From Methylobacter sp. (GTDB lineage: Bacteria; Pseudomonadota; Gammaproteobacteria; Methylococcales; Methylomonadaceae), in contig JALNYY010000085.1 in NCBI GenBank assembly GCA_023229605.1, positions 1-18,274 of the forward strand: a DNA stretch of 18,274 nt, written 5' to 3'. Under the pieces are notes generated by a model that was not told where the DNA came from, searched no databases, and saw only the letters and a list, made by a program, of their open reading frames with translations. Every line of letters starts with the position of its first letter. The first letter of the stretch is position 1. Shown in pieces: positions 1-6,362 of this stretch. The translations under genes were made by a program, and so were the position numbers.

Positions 1-599
1 CAGACGGCTTTAAGGCGCTGATCCCTGCCGCAGAGATAGCGGAAGAATTTATAGCGTATCGGGTTCTTACGATAATAATCCTGATGGTAATCCTCGGCGG
101 GAAAGAATTCAGTTGCGGGAAGTATCAAGGTTACGATGGGTTCAGGGAAAGGCTTGGCTTTTTCCAATGCTGTTTTGGATTGTTCGGCTAATCGTTGTTG
201 TTCCGCATCCCGATAAAAAACGGCCGATCGATATTGCTTGCCTTGATCGCAAAACTGCCCTTTTTCATTGGTCGGATCAATGTTATGCCAAAAAACATCC
301 AGCAGTTTTTCATAGCTCATCCTGGCGGGATTATAAACAACCTGTATTGCCTCAAAATGGCCGGTGCCGCCGCTTGAAACCTGCTGATAGCTTGGGTTTT
401 TTACGTTTCCGCCGGTATAGCCGGCGATTGTTTTTATAACGCCGGGTAATTCGTTAAAGGGCGGAGCCATGCACCAGAAACACCCGCCTGCAAAGATTGC
501 CTGGGCTACCGTTTTATCAGTTTGATCGGCCCCGTAAGCTTTAACATTGATTAAGGAACAACCAATCAACACCGTTAATATTATTTGTTTAATAAACAC
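1..599 (-). CDS. msrA: Peptide-methionine (S)-S-oxide reductase, partial (C-terminus off window)
   Basis: This gene repairs oxidised methionine (the S-sulfoxide epimer) with thioredoxin as reductant. The reverse-strand reading has the MsrA active site GCFWC at about residues 39-43. It continues with family blocks GYTGG, YEKLLDVFWHNIDPT, GQFCDQGKQYRSAVFY and AEDYHQDYY, and with a C-terminal KFFRYLCGRD segment. No ATG precedes the conserved domain; the best start is GTG at 599-597, with a purine-rich AGAGG just upstream. The N-terminus is hydrophobic and ends in a lipobox-like L-I-G-C (Cys14), so the protein may be an exported lipoprotein rather than the cytosolic form. The C-terminal end and stop lie left of position 1, probably by only a few residues judging from the family length. 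Family assignment is firm; the start and the lipoprotein call are inference. Confidence 0.9.
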   Translation of the reverse strand, partial: MFIKQIILTVLIGCSLINVKAYGADQTDKTVAQAIFAGGCFWCMAPPFNELPGVIKTIAGYTGGNVKNPSYQQVSSGGTGHFEAIQVVYNPARMSYEKLLDVFWHNIDPTNEKGQFCDQGKQYRSAVFYRDAEQQRLAEQSKTALEKAKPFPEPIVTLILPATEFFPAEDYHQDYYRKNPIRYKFFRYLCGRDQRLKAV

Positions 600-627
600 A
601 AACGCCTCTAAAGAAGGTAGGGTTTGG

Positions 628-663
628 AATAAGACGGCTCAGGCGGTCAACCGCCGTTTTATT
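628..663. terminator. Hairpin between HPP gene and msrA
   Basis: The segment contains a perfect GGCGGT-CA-ACCGCC stem nested in a wider, nearly perfect inverted repeat (AATAAGACGGC against GCCGTTTTATT). A T-run follows the stem on the plus strand; on the minus strand a T-rich stretch (GTCTTATT) follows the outer arm. It lies just after the minus-strand HPP gene, so a terminator for that gene is the likely role. Confidence 0.5.
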
Positions 664-687
664 AAAGAAGCGTTTGATCACCCTGGC

Positions 688-1224
688 TCAACGTGGCTGA
701 ACCTTGCCGGGTTGATCTGATTTTACATGCACTGCGGTTACTTTGCGCGTCAGCCTCAAAAAGCACTGCGACACGAGTAAAAGAACCAGTGCTCCTGCTA
801 ATGTTGGATAAAGCACGAACGTCCAATCCGGATACGCGATAAAGATGATAACAGGATTGGAACCGGCTGGCGGATGCACGGTTCGGGTGGCCAACATCGC
901 CGCCAGTGCGGTGCCGACCGCCAACGCCATGCTCCACCAGTCGGGGCCGAGGAATTTGAGAAAACTCAAACCAATCAAAGAGCAAAGGACGTGGCCGATG
1001 ATTAGGTTGCGCGGTTGTGAAAACACCGCATCCGGAAATCCGAACAATAAGACACAGGATGCACCGAATGAACCCAATACCCAGGGTTGGCCGGAATATT
1101 GGCCGAGAATCGCAACAGAAGCAATGGCCAAGCAGGAACCCAGCCAAGCCAGTGCAATGTACGATAGCGAAGGCCTTGGCGGCAGGGCATTGCCGCTATT
1201 CCCGGTTCTATTCTTAAGCGGCAT
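688..1224 (-). CDS. HPP family integral membrane protein
   Basis: The 178-residue product matches the HPP family (named after its His-Pro-Pro motif). HPPAG is at residues 117-121, the block QPWVLGSFGASCVLLFGFPDA around 46-66 (segment GSFGASCVLLFG), and QPRNLIIGH at 70-78. Hydrophobic segments at roughly 22-42, 48-64, 75-92, 98-113, 122-132 and 134-155 indicate a polytopic inner-membrane protein. Some cyanobacterial and plant HPP proteins have been reported as nitrite transporters, so a role in nitrogen oxyanion movement is possible, but nothing here fixes the substrate. The ATG at 1224 is preceded by a GGGGAGAGGC Shine-Dalgarno sequence. It lies 79 bp downstream of the formate dehydrogenase gene on the same strand, with a hairpin in between, so it may have its own promoter or be reached by read-through. 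Confidence 0.85.
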   Translation of the reverse strand: MPLKNRTGNSGNALPPRPSLSYIALAWLGSCLAIASVAILGQYSGQPWVLGSFGASCVLLFGFPDAVFSQPRNLIIGHVLCSLIGLSFLKFLGPDWWSMALAVGTALAAMLATRTVHPPAGSNPVIIFIAYPDWTFVLYPTLAGALVLLLVSQCFLRLTRKVTAVHVKSDQPGKVQPR

Positions 1225-1252
1225 TTGTTAAGCCTCTCCCCAAGTTGGTTAA

Positions 1253-1279
1253 GGGATGCGGCGTTGCCCACCGCATCCC
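1253..1279. terminator. Strong hairpin after formate dehydrogenase gene
   Basis: GGGATGCGG and CCGCATCCC form a perfect 9-bp stem around a 9-nt loop, 24 bp after the formate dehydrogenase stop. There is no good U-run after it on the minus strand, so it may act as a partial terminator or an mRNA 3'-end stabiliser. The same stem sequence recurs at 2804-2830. Confidence 0.5.
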
Positions 1280-1303
1280 CGCTTTCAGATTAAGCGATTG
1301 CTA

Positions 1304-2506
1304 TCAATCCTTCTTGAATTTAGCCGCTTCTTCCGATCCGCCTGTGGCGTTGCCTTTACTATAGGAATGCGCACCTACGCCGGCCAGCCGGCCGCCTTGA
1401 ACGACCAGGTATTCATCTCGAATAGGCCGGCCCTCGAAGTAGCATTCCAGGATTTCGCGGGTACCGGCCGCATAACGTGTTTGTGCTGACAAGCTGGTGC
1501 CCGAGATATGCGGCGTCATGCCGTGATTCGGCATGGTGCGCCAAGGATGGTCGTTAGGCGCGGGCTGGGGAAACCAGACATCGCCCGCATAACCCGCCAA
1601 TTGACCGCTTTCCAGCGCATCGACGATAGCGTCGCGATCGCACAGCTTGCCGCGCGCCGTATTGATCAGGTAGGCGCCGCGTTTGAAGCTTTTCAGCGTC
1701 TGCCCGTTAATCATATGCTCGGTTTCAGGATGCAGCGGACAGTTCAACGTCACCACATCGCACACTTTGGTTAAGCTTTCGAGGCTGGAGTGATAAGTAA
1801 GATTGAGCTCCTGCTCCACCGTTTCCGGCAGGCGATGACGATCCAGATAATGCAGCTTCACGTCGAAGGGTTTAAGCAGGCGCAGGACGCGCAGGCCGAT
1901 TCGGCCGGCGGCCACCGTGCCGACATTCATCGCTTCCAAATCGTAAGAACGCGCCACACAGTCGGCGATATTCCAGCCGCCTTTGATCACCCAGTTATAC
2001 GACGGGAGGTAGTTACGAACCAGCGCAAGCGTCATCATAACGACGTGTTCGGCGACGCTGTTGCTGTTGCAGTAGGTAACCTCGGCAACGGTAATGCCGC
2101 GATCTATTGCGGCTTGCAGATCGGTGTGGTCGGAACCGATGCCGGCGGTGACGATCATTTTCAGATTCTTTGCCTTGGCGATGCGTTCGGCAGTCATATA
2201 GGCCGGCCAGAACGGTTGCGAAATGACGATTTCAGCGTCATGCAGCTCCCGGTCCAGAACGCTGTCGGCACCGTCTTTGCTGGAAGTTACGACCAGTTGA
2301 TGGCCATTCGACTCCAAGTATTGCCGCAACCCCAGTTCTCCTGAAACGCTGCCGAGCAATGCGCCTGGTTTGAAATCAATTCCCCTGGGGGTTGGTAATG
2401 TTTGTCCGTCCGGGTAACGCTCCGGTTGAGGTAAGTCGTCACGCGCGTAGGAAGTTGGATAACCGTCGATAGGATCGTCATAAAGTACGCAAAGAATTTT
2501 AGCCAT
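1304..2506 (-). CDS. fdh: NAD-dependent formate dehydrogenase
   Basis: This metal-free D-2-hydroxyacid dehydrogenase-type enzyme oxidises formate to CO2 and makes NADH, the last step of C1 oxidation in methylotrophs. The 400-residue product closely resembles the Pseudomonas sp. 101 enzyme along its whole length from memory. Visible landmarks are SQPFWP at 96-101, substrate Asn147 in EVTYCNSNS, the NAD loop GTVAAGRIG at 196-204 with Asp222, Arg285 in NTARGK, Gln314 and catalytic His333 in TPHISG. The C-terminal SYSKGNATGGSEEAAKF is also family-typical. An upstream in-frame ATG would add 20 residues unlike the family; MAKILCVLYDD is the conserved start, so 2506 is chosen although its ribosome binding site is weak. 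In a nitrogen fixer this NADH could help supply electrons to nitrogenase, which is inference. Confidence 0.96.
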   Translation of the reverse strand: MAKILCVLYDDPIDGYPTSYARDDLPQPERYPDGQTLPTPRGIDFKPGALLGSVSGELGLRQYLESNGHQLVVTSSKDGADSVLDRELHDAEIVISQPFWPAYMTAERIAKAKNLKMIVTAGIGSDHTDLQAAIDRGITVAEVTYCNSNSVAEHVVMMTLALVRNYLPSYNWVIKGGWNIADCVARSYDLEAMNVGTVAAGRIGLRVLRLLKPFDVKLHYLDRHRLPETVEQELNLTYHSSLESLTKVCDVVTLNCPLHPETEHMINGQTLKSFKRGAYLINTARGKLCDRDAIVDALESGQLAGYAGDVWFPQPAPNDHPWRTMPNHGMTPHISGTSLSAQTRYAAGTREILECYFEGRPIRDEYLVVQGGRLAGVGAHSYSKGNATGGSEEAAKFKKD

Positions 2507-2797
2507 TTTATTTTTACCGTGGTGTTGATTTGATAACCGGACATATCCGCAAAAACGGTACGCCATGATTGATCCCGGCCGGGTGGCGGCATTGTCTGCT
2601 TTGAAGACGGCGTGCGTCTAATCGTTTCGGGAAATGGCTTGATAGCCCGGAGCTATCAATGAATCGATCGATGTTGCAAATCAAAACCTTGGGCTTGTTC
2701 CTGGCGGCGGTTTTGCCTGTTCCGGCATCCGCATCGATCATATTGCGCTCTTGCTCTGCGGCCGGATTTGGAAAGCATGACATACGGCTAAGCCTAT
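2507..2797. other. Intergenic region upstream of formate dehydrogenase
   Basis: About 290 bp without a convincing gene; a minus-strand reading frame across 2514-2819 has no recognisable features and no coding look. It must hold the promoter of the formate dehydrogenase gene, but I cannot pick clear -35/-10 boxes. A perfect dyad TTGATAGC-CCGGA-GCTATCAA lies at 2639-2659. Confidence 0.5.
2639..2659. promoter_or_regulatory. Perfect dyad, possible operator or leader hairpin
   Basis: Two 8-base arms (TTGATAGC / GCTATCAA) surround a 5-base spacer, about 130 bp upstream of the formate dehydrogenase start. Its position suits a regulator site or a 5'-leader stem-loop. No known regulator is assigned. 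Confidence 0.35.
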
Positions 2798-2839
2798 AAA
2801 AAAGGGATGCGGCACTCAATACTGCATCCCCTTTTTATT
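2798..2839. terminator. Bidirectional rho-independent terminator
   Basis: A run of six A, the stem GGGATGC / GCATCCC around 13 bases, then CTTTTTATT: the layout gives a hairpin plus U-run in both directions. It directly follows the minus-strand membrane protein gene that ends at 2866, for which it is the likely terminator. Confidence 0.75.
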
Positions 2840-2865
2840 GGCTATCGAATTATCTTACAAAAACC

Positions 2866-3345
2866 TCAATCCCTCGCCTCCCTTAATTTCCAGGCCGCCC
2901 TGACGACCAAAGCGACGGCGGCCAGAAACCCGACAGTTGTCAGCGTGAAGCTCAAGCCTGCCTGAAATGGAAAATGCGGTTCAACGGGAATCGCCGCGAC
3001 AACCGTGGGCTTCGGCGTCAGGCCCCTGATCAGGAATGCCAACGGATTGAAAAAAGCGCCGAAACAACAGGCGGCAACGACCCAGACCGGCGGATTAATA
3101 GAATACTGCCGAAACAGCAGGAAAAAAATGAAAAGGAATTGGGCCATCATCAGATAGTCGATATGAGCCCTGATAATATCGGCCCGTTCGACTAGGTGTC
3201 CGGCCAGAGCGCCGTCGGGGAAAAACAGCGTAATGCCAAGCGTCCAGGCGATGGCCAGCGCTATCGCCAAACACAGCCCGGCAAACGCCAACAGAAACAG
3301 GTTGGTCCTCGTCATCGGTTCGTGCGGAATTTTTTGGTTAGTCAT
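2866..3345 (-). CDS. Small membrane protein with four predicted helices, function unknown
   Basis: I do not recognise a named family. The 159-residue product has four hydrophobic segments at about 15-42, 62-80, 85-107 and 127-149, with a short polar N-terminus and a basic C-terminal tail (WKLREARD). Residues around RAHIDYLMMAQ (59-69), with His61 and Asp63 at the head of helix 2, and a Cys pair at 93-94 are the only conspicuous polar or reactive positions in the membrane region. The start at 3345 is chosen because a GAGG lies about eight bases upstream. Longer readings up to 3546 would translate a dispersed repeat (3407-3511) and are unlikely. The gene is divergent from the AraC-type regulator at 3667, so it is a candidate target of it. 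A terminator follows at 2798-2839. Confidence 0.75.
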   Translation of the reverse strand: MTNQKIPHEPMTRTNLFLLAFAGLCLAIALAIAWTLGITLFFPDGALAGHLVERADIIRAHIDYLMMAQFLFIFFLLFRQYSINPPVWVVAACCFGAFFNPLAFLIRGLTPKPTVVAAIPVEPHFPFQAGLSFTLTTVGFLAAVALVVRAAWKLREARD

Positions 3346-3666
3346 GGTTACCCTCATCGTTATACGGGGGCTTTCGCCCCATTTTGTTGGACCACTGCCA
3401 TTAAGTTCCTTCTCCCCCAGGGAGAAGGCTAGGATGAGGGAATAAAATAAAGCATTTTCCTTATTTTTATTCTCCTCACCCCGACCCTCTCCAGCAGGAG
3501 AGGGGGAGATTCCGGCAATGACCTTGTTGGATGCCAATGTCGGCAATTGCTCAAGCCTCCGCCACTTGGTCGGGAGTTGCCAACAGTCGTCGATTTGACT
3601 AGACTGCGTTGCAAAACGCCTACGTTAAAGACAGGTGGTTCAAAACAATGTACCGGAGTATAAACA
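3346..3666. other. Divergent intergenic region (membrane protein / AraC regulator)
   Basis: This 321-bp stretch holds the repeat element at 3407-3511, a small dyad GCGTT-GCAA-AACGC at 3606-3619, and by position the promoter of the AraC-type gene. I see no clear -35/-10 pair and no gene. Confidence 0.5.
3407..3511. repeat. Inverted pair of REP/MITE-like dispersed repeats
   Basis: Two units of the sort CTCTCC-(short loop)-GGAGAGG followed by an RGGRTGAGG-like tail face each other. The left unit is CCTTCTCCCCCAGGGAGAAGG with GGATGAGGG; the right unit is CCTCACCCCGACCCTCTCC with GGAGAGGGGGAG. The centre is itself an AT-rich inverted repeat (AATAAAATAA ... TTATTTTTATT). This type of sequence is scattered through many proteobacterial genomes, so it is probably a non-coding palindromic element. 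It lies between two divergent genes. Confidence 0.65.
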
Positions 3667-4473
3667 ATGGCAGATAACCCTCGCTTGTATGAACGTGCTG
3701 CGGCGGAGGCCGTCAAATTCGACGCGCTCTGGGACATCAACGACGGGCGCACGTTTTTTACCGGACCGCTGTACTACAACGCGAGCCATCAGCACGGCGC
3801 GCCGGTTTTTCTTGCCGGAATTTACGGGAGTTTCCGCCTGCGGCTGCATGGCGGCGATTGGCAGTCCTGCCGCACCGCAGTCATTCCCGCCGGAGTCCTG
3901 CATGAGCTGGATATAGGCGGCGACCCGCTGACGGTGTTCTATATCGAACCGAACATCGCCGGGGCCGATGCCTTCAAGCCGCTGATCCGCAATGCGCGTG
4001 AGGTAAACGGCGCCCTGGTCGGCACTGCCGGCGAAATTGCATTCATGCGCGATCTTTACGAAGACCGCTACAATCCTCAATGGACTGCGGAACCGTTGGC
4101 CGATCTGATGGGCTTTGCCAAACGACGGGCCAGAGCCGAACTGATCGATCCCCGCATATCCCGGGTGCTGGAGTTTTTATTCGAACACGGCGACGATCTC
4201 ACCTCGGTGGCAACGCTGGCCGGAACGGTCGGGCTGTCCGCCTCGCGGTTCCAGCACCTGTTCACTGAGCAGATCGGCGTCCCCTTCCGCCGCTATCGAG
4301 GCTGGAACCGGATGCGGAAGGCGATACGCGAGATCATAAAAGGCAACAACTTCACTACCGCCGCGCACGCTACCGGGTTTTCCGACTCAGCCCATTTCAG
4401 CCATGAATTCCGCAAGACCTTCGGTGCGCCACCCACGATAGGATTGCAAAAGCTGGCGCGGTTGCAGCGTTGA
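3667..4473 (+). CDS. AraC/XylS family transcriptional regulator
   Basis: The 268-residue product has the usual AraC layout. The N-terminal half (about 25-100) has a cupin-like sensor fold (ASHQHGAPVFLAGIYGSFRLR, segment HQHGAPVFLAGIYG). The C-terminal 100 residues carry a double helix-turn-helix: LTSVATLAGTVGLSASRFQHLF at about 177-198 is the first, and TTAAHATGFSDSAHFSHEFRKTFG at about 230-253 is the second with the family's G-F-x-D-x-x-H-F-x-x-x-F-x-x-x-F-G pattern. The ATG has a CGGAG ribosome binding site at the right spacing. It is transcribed away from the small membrane protein gene, a common arrangement for a regulator and its target, but the ligand and targets cannot be told from sequence. 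Confidence 0.9.
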   Translation: MADNPRLYERAAAEAVKFDALWDINDGRTFFTGPLYYNASHQHGAPVFLAGIYGSFRLRLHGGDWQSCRTAVIPAGVLHELDIGGDPLTVFYIEPNIAGADAFKPLIRNAREVNGALVGTAGEIAFMRDLYEDRYNPQWTAEPLADLMGFAKRRARAELIDPRISRVLEFLFEHGDDLTSVATLAGTVGLSASRFQHLFTEQIGVPFRRYRGWNRMRKAIREIIKGNNFTTAAHATGFSDSAHFSHEFRKTFGAPPTIGLQKLARLQR

Positions 4474-4579
4474 AGAACCAAGCAAATAGCCTTGTGTGAC
4501 TAAGTGAAATTGAGGGAAGACGAAGAAGCCATTCACCATCCCATTGACCCACGAACAACATCCACCCAAATATATTTGT

Positions 4580-4610
4580 TTGGCACAAATCGTCCTGCCA
4601 GCCCTATAAT
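4580..4610 (+). promoter_or_regulatory. Possible sigma-70 promoter for the 319-residue gene
   Basis: A perfect TATAAT at 4605-4610 has a TTGGCA at 4580-4585, 19 bases upstream, slightly longer than the ideal spacing. It lies about 125 bp before the ATG at 4735. The surrounding 4474-4734 region otherwise shows no gene. Confidence 0.4.
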
Positions 4611-4734
4611 TCACATACCAAATTGCATCATGCGATTCAGTCCAACAAAGTTTATCTACCCACAACACTAGCTCACGCACTGATTTCTAGGCAATAAACG
4701 CCATTAGTTAGCTTTAAAAGGAATTCGTAAGAAT

Positions 4735-5694
4735 ATGCAAAAACCACCACCTCTTACAAAAGCACAGAAAGAGAAATTGGCTGTCTGGGGGCCACAACTT
4801 AAATTGTGCGTTAAATCTGCCAATTTTGAAAAAGCAAAGATAATTACCGGACAAATTCAGGAACTGCTTCGACCAACAGGACATGAAACAATGATTCTCC
4901 AAGCAAAAAATTGGCTTTATGAAACGGCTATGGAAGCAAATACTCTAACCTATGCAAAAATGGGTTTTGAGGGAACAATCCAAAAAAGTTCACCAAAAAC
5001 TAGGTTAAATTTAGAAGCAACATCTTTATTAGCCATATGTTATCTCAGGGAGCAAAATTCAGATAAGGCAAGAGAACTGATCATTAAAGCTATAAATAAT
5101 ATCAATAACATCAAATCAGATGAAAAGAGACGACAGTTTCATCGAAGGCTTTTAGAAAAATTGGAAGAGGAAAGTATCCTTGTAGGACTTGTTGATAAAT
5201 CAGCTGCACCATTAGAATTGACAGAAGTAGATAAGGAAGCTGTAAGGCTTGTAATGAGTAAGTCTGAAAGCCAGATTCTGGTAGAAATGGGAAGGGCTAT
5301 CCCACAAAAGTCGATTGATTTACTTTCAGAAGTTCGTAACACCTATAAGCTAAGGTTACCTGCGACAGATAGAAAGTTTTTGCCTCCTCCACTAACGGAG
5401 GATACAAAAGAGGAATTGGGGAAAAGAGCTAATTCGGCACTTAAACGTGTTGCCTGGAGAGCTCTATGTAACCCTGAAAGCGACATATATAAAGCATGGA
5501 CTCAAGGACTTTCAGTAGTCTACGACAAAAAGTACATTGCCAGTGCGATTGTGGCATCATTCAATTCTTTAAGCATTTCAGCAACGATGATTGCAGCTAG
5601 TGCCGCAGCTCTTGCAATCAAATACGGTGCAGAGGTGTTTTGTGAAACGTTTGCCCCAAATTCAATGATGATAGATCGGCGCGATAAAAGCTAA
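4735..5694 (+). CDS. Unknown helical protein with C-terminal hydrophobic segment
   Basis: I do not recognise the family. The 319-residue product is lysine- and glutamate-rich. Residues 5-150 look like consecutive amphipathic helices of TPR type (ALLAICYLREQNSDKARELI, segment LLAICYLREQNSDKAREL, at about 98-116 is the most TPR-like). A middle linker (about 160-230) is followed by a C-terminal section with a long hydrophobic stretch around 267-298 (SAIVASFNSLSISATMIAAS and on to ALAIKYG), then EVFCETFAPNSMM. That end could be a membrane anchor or a pore-like hairpin. Codon use and base composition are clearly more AT-rich than in the flanking GC-richer genes, which suggests horizontal transfer. 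The start is the first ATG of the frame; a GGA lies a bit far upstream. It sits just before a toxin-antitoxin pair, so an accessory or defence role is possible but unproven. Confidence 0.8.
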   Translation: MQKPPPLTKAQKEKLAVWGPQLKLCVKSANFEKAKIITGQIQELLRPTGHETMILQAKNWLYETAMEANTLTYAKMGFEGTIQKSSPKTRLNLEATSLLAICYLREQNSDKARELIIKAINNINNIKSDEKRRQFHRRLLEKLEEESILVGLVDKSAAPLELTEVDKEAVRLVMSKSESQILVEMGRAIPQKSIDLLSEVRNTYKLRLPATDRKFLPPPLTEDTKEELGKRANSALKRVAWRALCNPESDIYKAWTQGLSVVYDKKYIASAIVASFNSLSISATMIAASAAALAIKYGAEVFCETFAPNSMMIDRRDKS

Positions 5695-5797
5695 CTGATT
5701 TTTTCTTTGTCCTATCAACAGGTCACACTAGGGTGAAACAAACATCATGCAACCCATTTATCGTAAAAACCAATGGTTCTGTGCTTTTCGACCGCCA

Positions 5798-5806
5798 TGC
5801 TAGAAT
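5798..5806 (+). promoter_or_regulatory. Extended -10 promoter of the toxin-antitoxin pair
   Basis: TGCTAGAAT fits the extended -10 form TGnTAnAAT and lies 32 bases before the antitoxin ATG. No good -35 box is visible, as is usual with extended -10 promoters. Confidence 0.4.
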
Positions 5807-5838
5807 TTAAAAATGTAACTTAACGGATAAATTAGGCT

Positions 5839-6054
5839 ATGAACATTAATCAAGTTTTAGAAAATGCAAAGCAATTAAATGTTAACGAGAGAGCCCTGAT
5901 TGCTCATTGTTTAATTTCTTCGCTTGAAACCAGGCAGGATGAAGGCGTTGAACAGGCGTGGACTGAATTAGCCGAGAAAAGATACCAAGAACTTGTTTCC
6001 GGTAAGGTTGAGTCTGTATCTTGGGACGATATAAAGAAAGAAGTTAAAGGTTAG
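5839..6054 (+). CDS. Antitoxin, addiction module component (CHP02574 type)
   Basis: The 71-residue product looks like the putative addiction-module component family (TIGR02574 / PF09720). An N-terminal helix IxxVLENAKQLNVNERALIAHCLISSLE is followed by an acidic middle and the typical end EKRYQELVSGKVESVSWDDIKK (segment RYQELVSGKVESVSWDDI). Members neutralise a ParE/RelE-type toxin encoded just downstream, and here the toxin starts three bases after the stop. The acidic, small product followed by a basic one, with a shared promoter upstream, fits a type II operon. Antitoxins of this sort usually repress their own promoter with the toxin, but no operator was identified here. Confidence 0.88.
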   Translation: MNINQVLENAKQLNVNERALIAHCLISSLETRQDEGVEQAWTELAEKRYQELVSGKVESVSWDDIKKEVKG

Positions 6055-6057
6055 GGT

Positions 6058-6345
6058 GTGTTAAGGTTTCACCCCGACGTTTCTTCTGAAATCAAGGCTT
6101 CATATGTTTGGTACCAAGATCAGGCTGAAGGTTTGGGGGATGACTTCTTGAATGAACTCGAATCAGCTTATCAAGCGATTATTGAGTTTCCACAAACATG
6201 GCCATTCATCGAAAAAGGTTTCCGAAGGTTCTTGCTTTCCAGATTTCCCTATTCTGTGCTTTATCGGGAAACTGACAGATCAATTTATGTGGTTGCAGTG
6301 ATGCATAACAGTAGAAAACCGGGCTATTGGTCAAGTCGCACTTAA
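6058..6345 (+). CDS. ParE/RelE superfamily toxin
   Basis: The 95-residue product has the plasmid-stabilisation (PF05016-like) layout. It starts with VSSEIKASYVWYQDQAEGLGDDF, segment EIKASYVWYQDQAEGLGDDF, at about residues 10-29, then the helix ESAYQAIIEFPQTWP. The beta core RRFLLSRFPYSVLYRE at about 56-71 and VVAVMHNSRKPGYW at about 78-91 complete the fold. ParE-like members poison gyrase and RelE-like members cleave mRNA on the ribosome; sequence alone does not decide which. The start is GTG, three bases after the antitoxin stop and the first start possible in this frame because the antitoxin stop codon TAG is in frame at 6052. AAAGG upstream serves as ribosome binding site. Confidence 0.88.
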   Translation: MLRFHPDVSSEIKASYVWYQDQAEGLGDDFLNELESAYQAIIEFPQTWPFIEKGFRRFLLSRFPYSVLYRETDRSIYVVAVMHNSRKPGYWSSRT

Positions 6346-6362
6346 CCGGATTTCAAACACAT

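Noticed and set aside
662..1147. 161-residue minus-strand reading frame overlapping the HPP gene
   Set aside because: It is in another frame of the well-supported HPP gene and has no domain features; it is a shadow.
1790..2344. 184-residue plus-strand frame opposite formate dehydrogenase
   Set aside because: It is antisense to a fully conserved enzyme, with no ribosome binding site or family motifs.
2514..2819. 101-residue minus-strand frame upstream of formate dehydrogenase
   Set aside because: It runs through a terminator and a dyad, has no recognisable motif, and its composition looks non-coding.
3346..3546. N-terminal extension of the small membrane protein to 226 residues
   Set aside because: The added part translates the dispersed repeat pair; the ATG at 3345 has a better ribosome binding site and gives a sensible protein.
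4387..4680. 97-residue minus-strand frame after the AraC gene
   Set aside because: It overlaps the end of a solid gene on the other strand and shows no family features.
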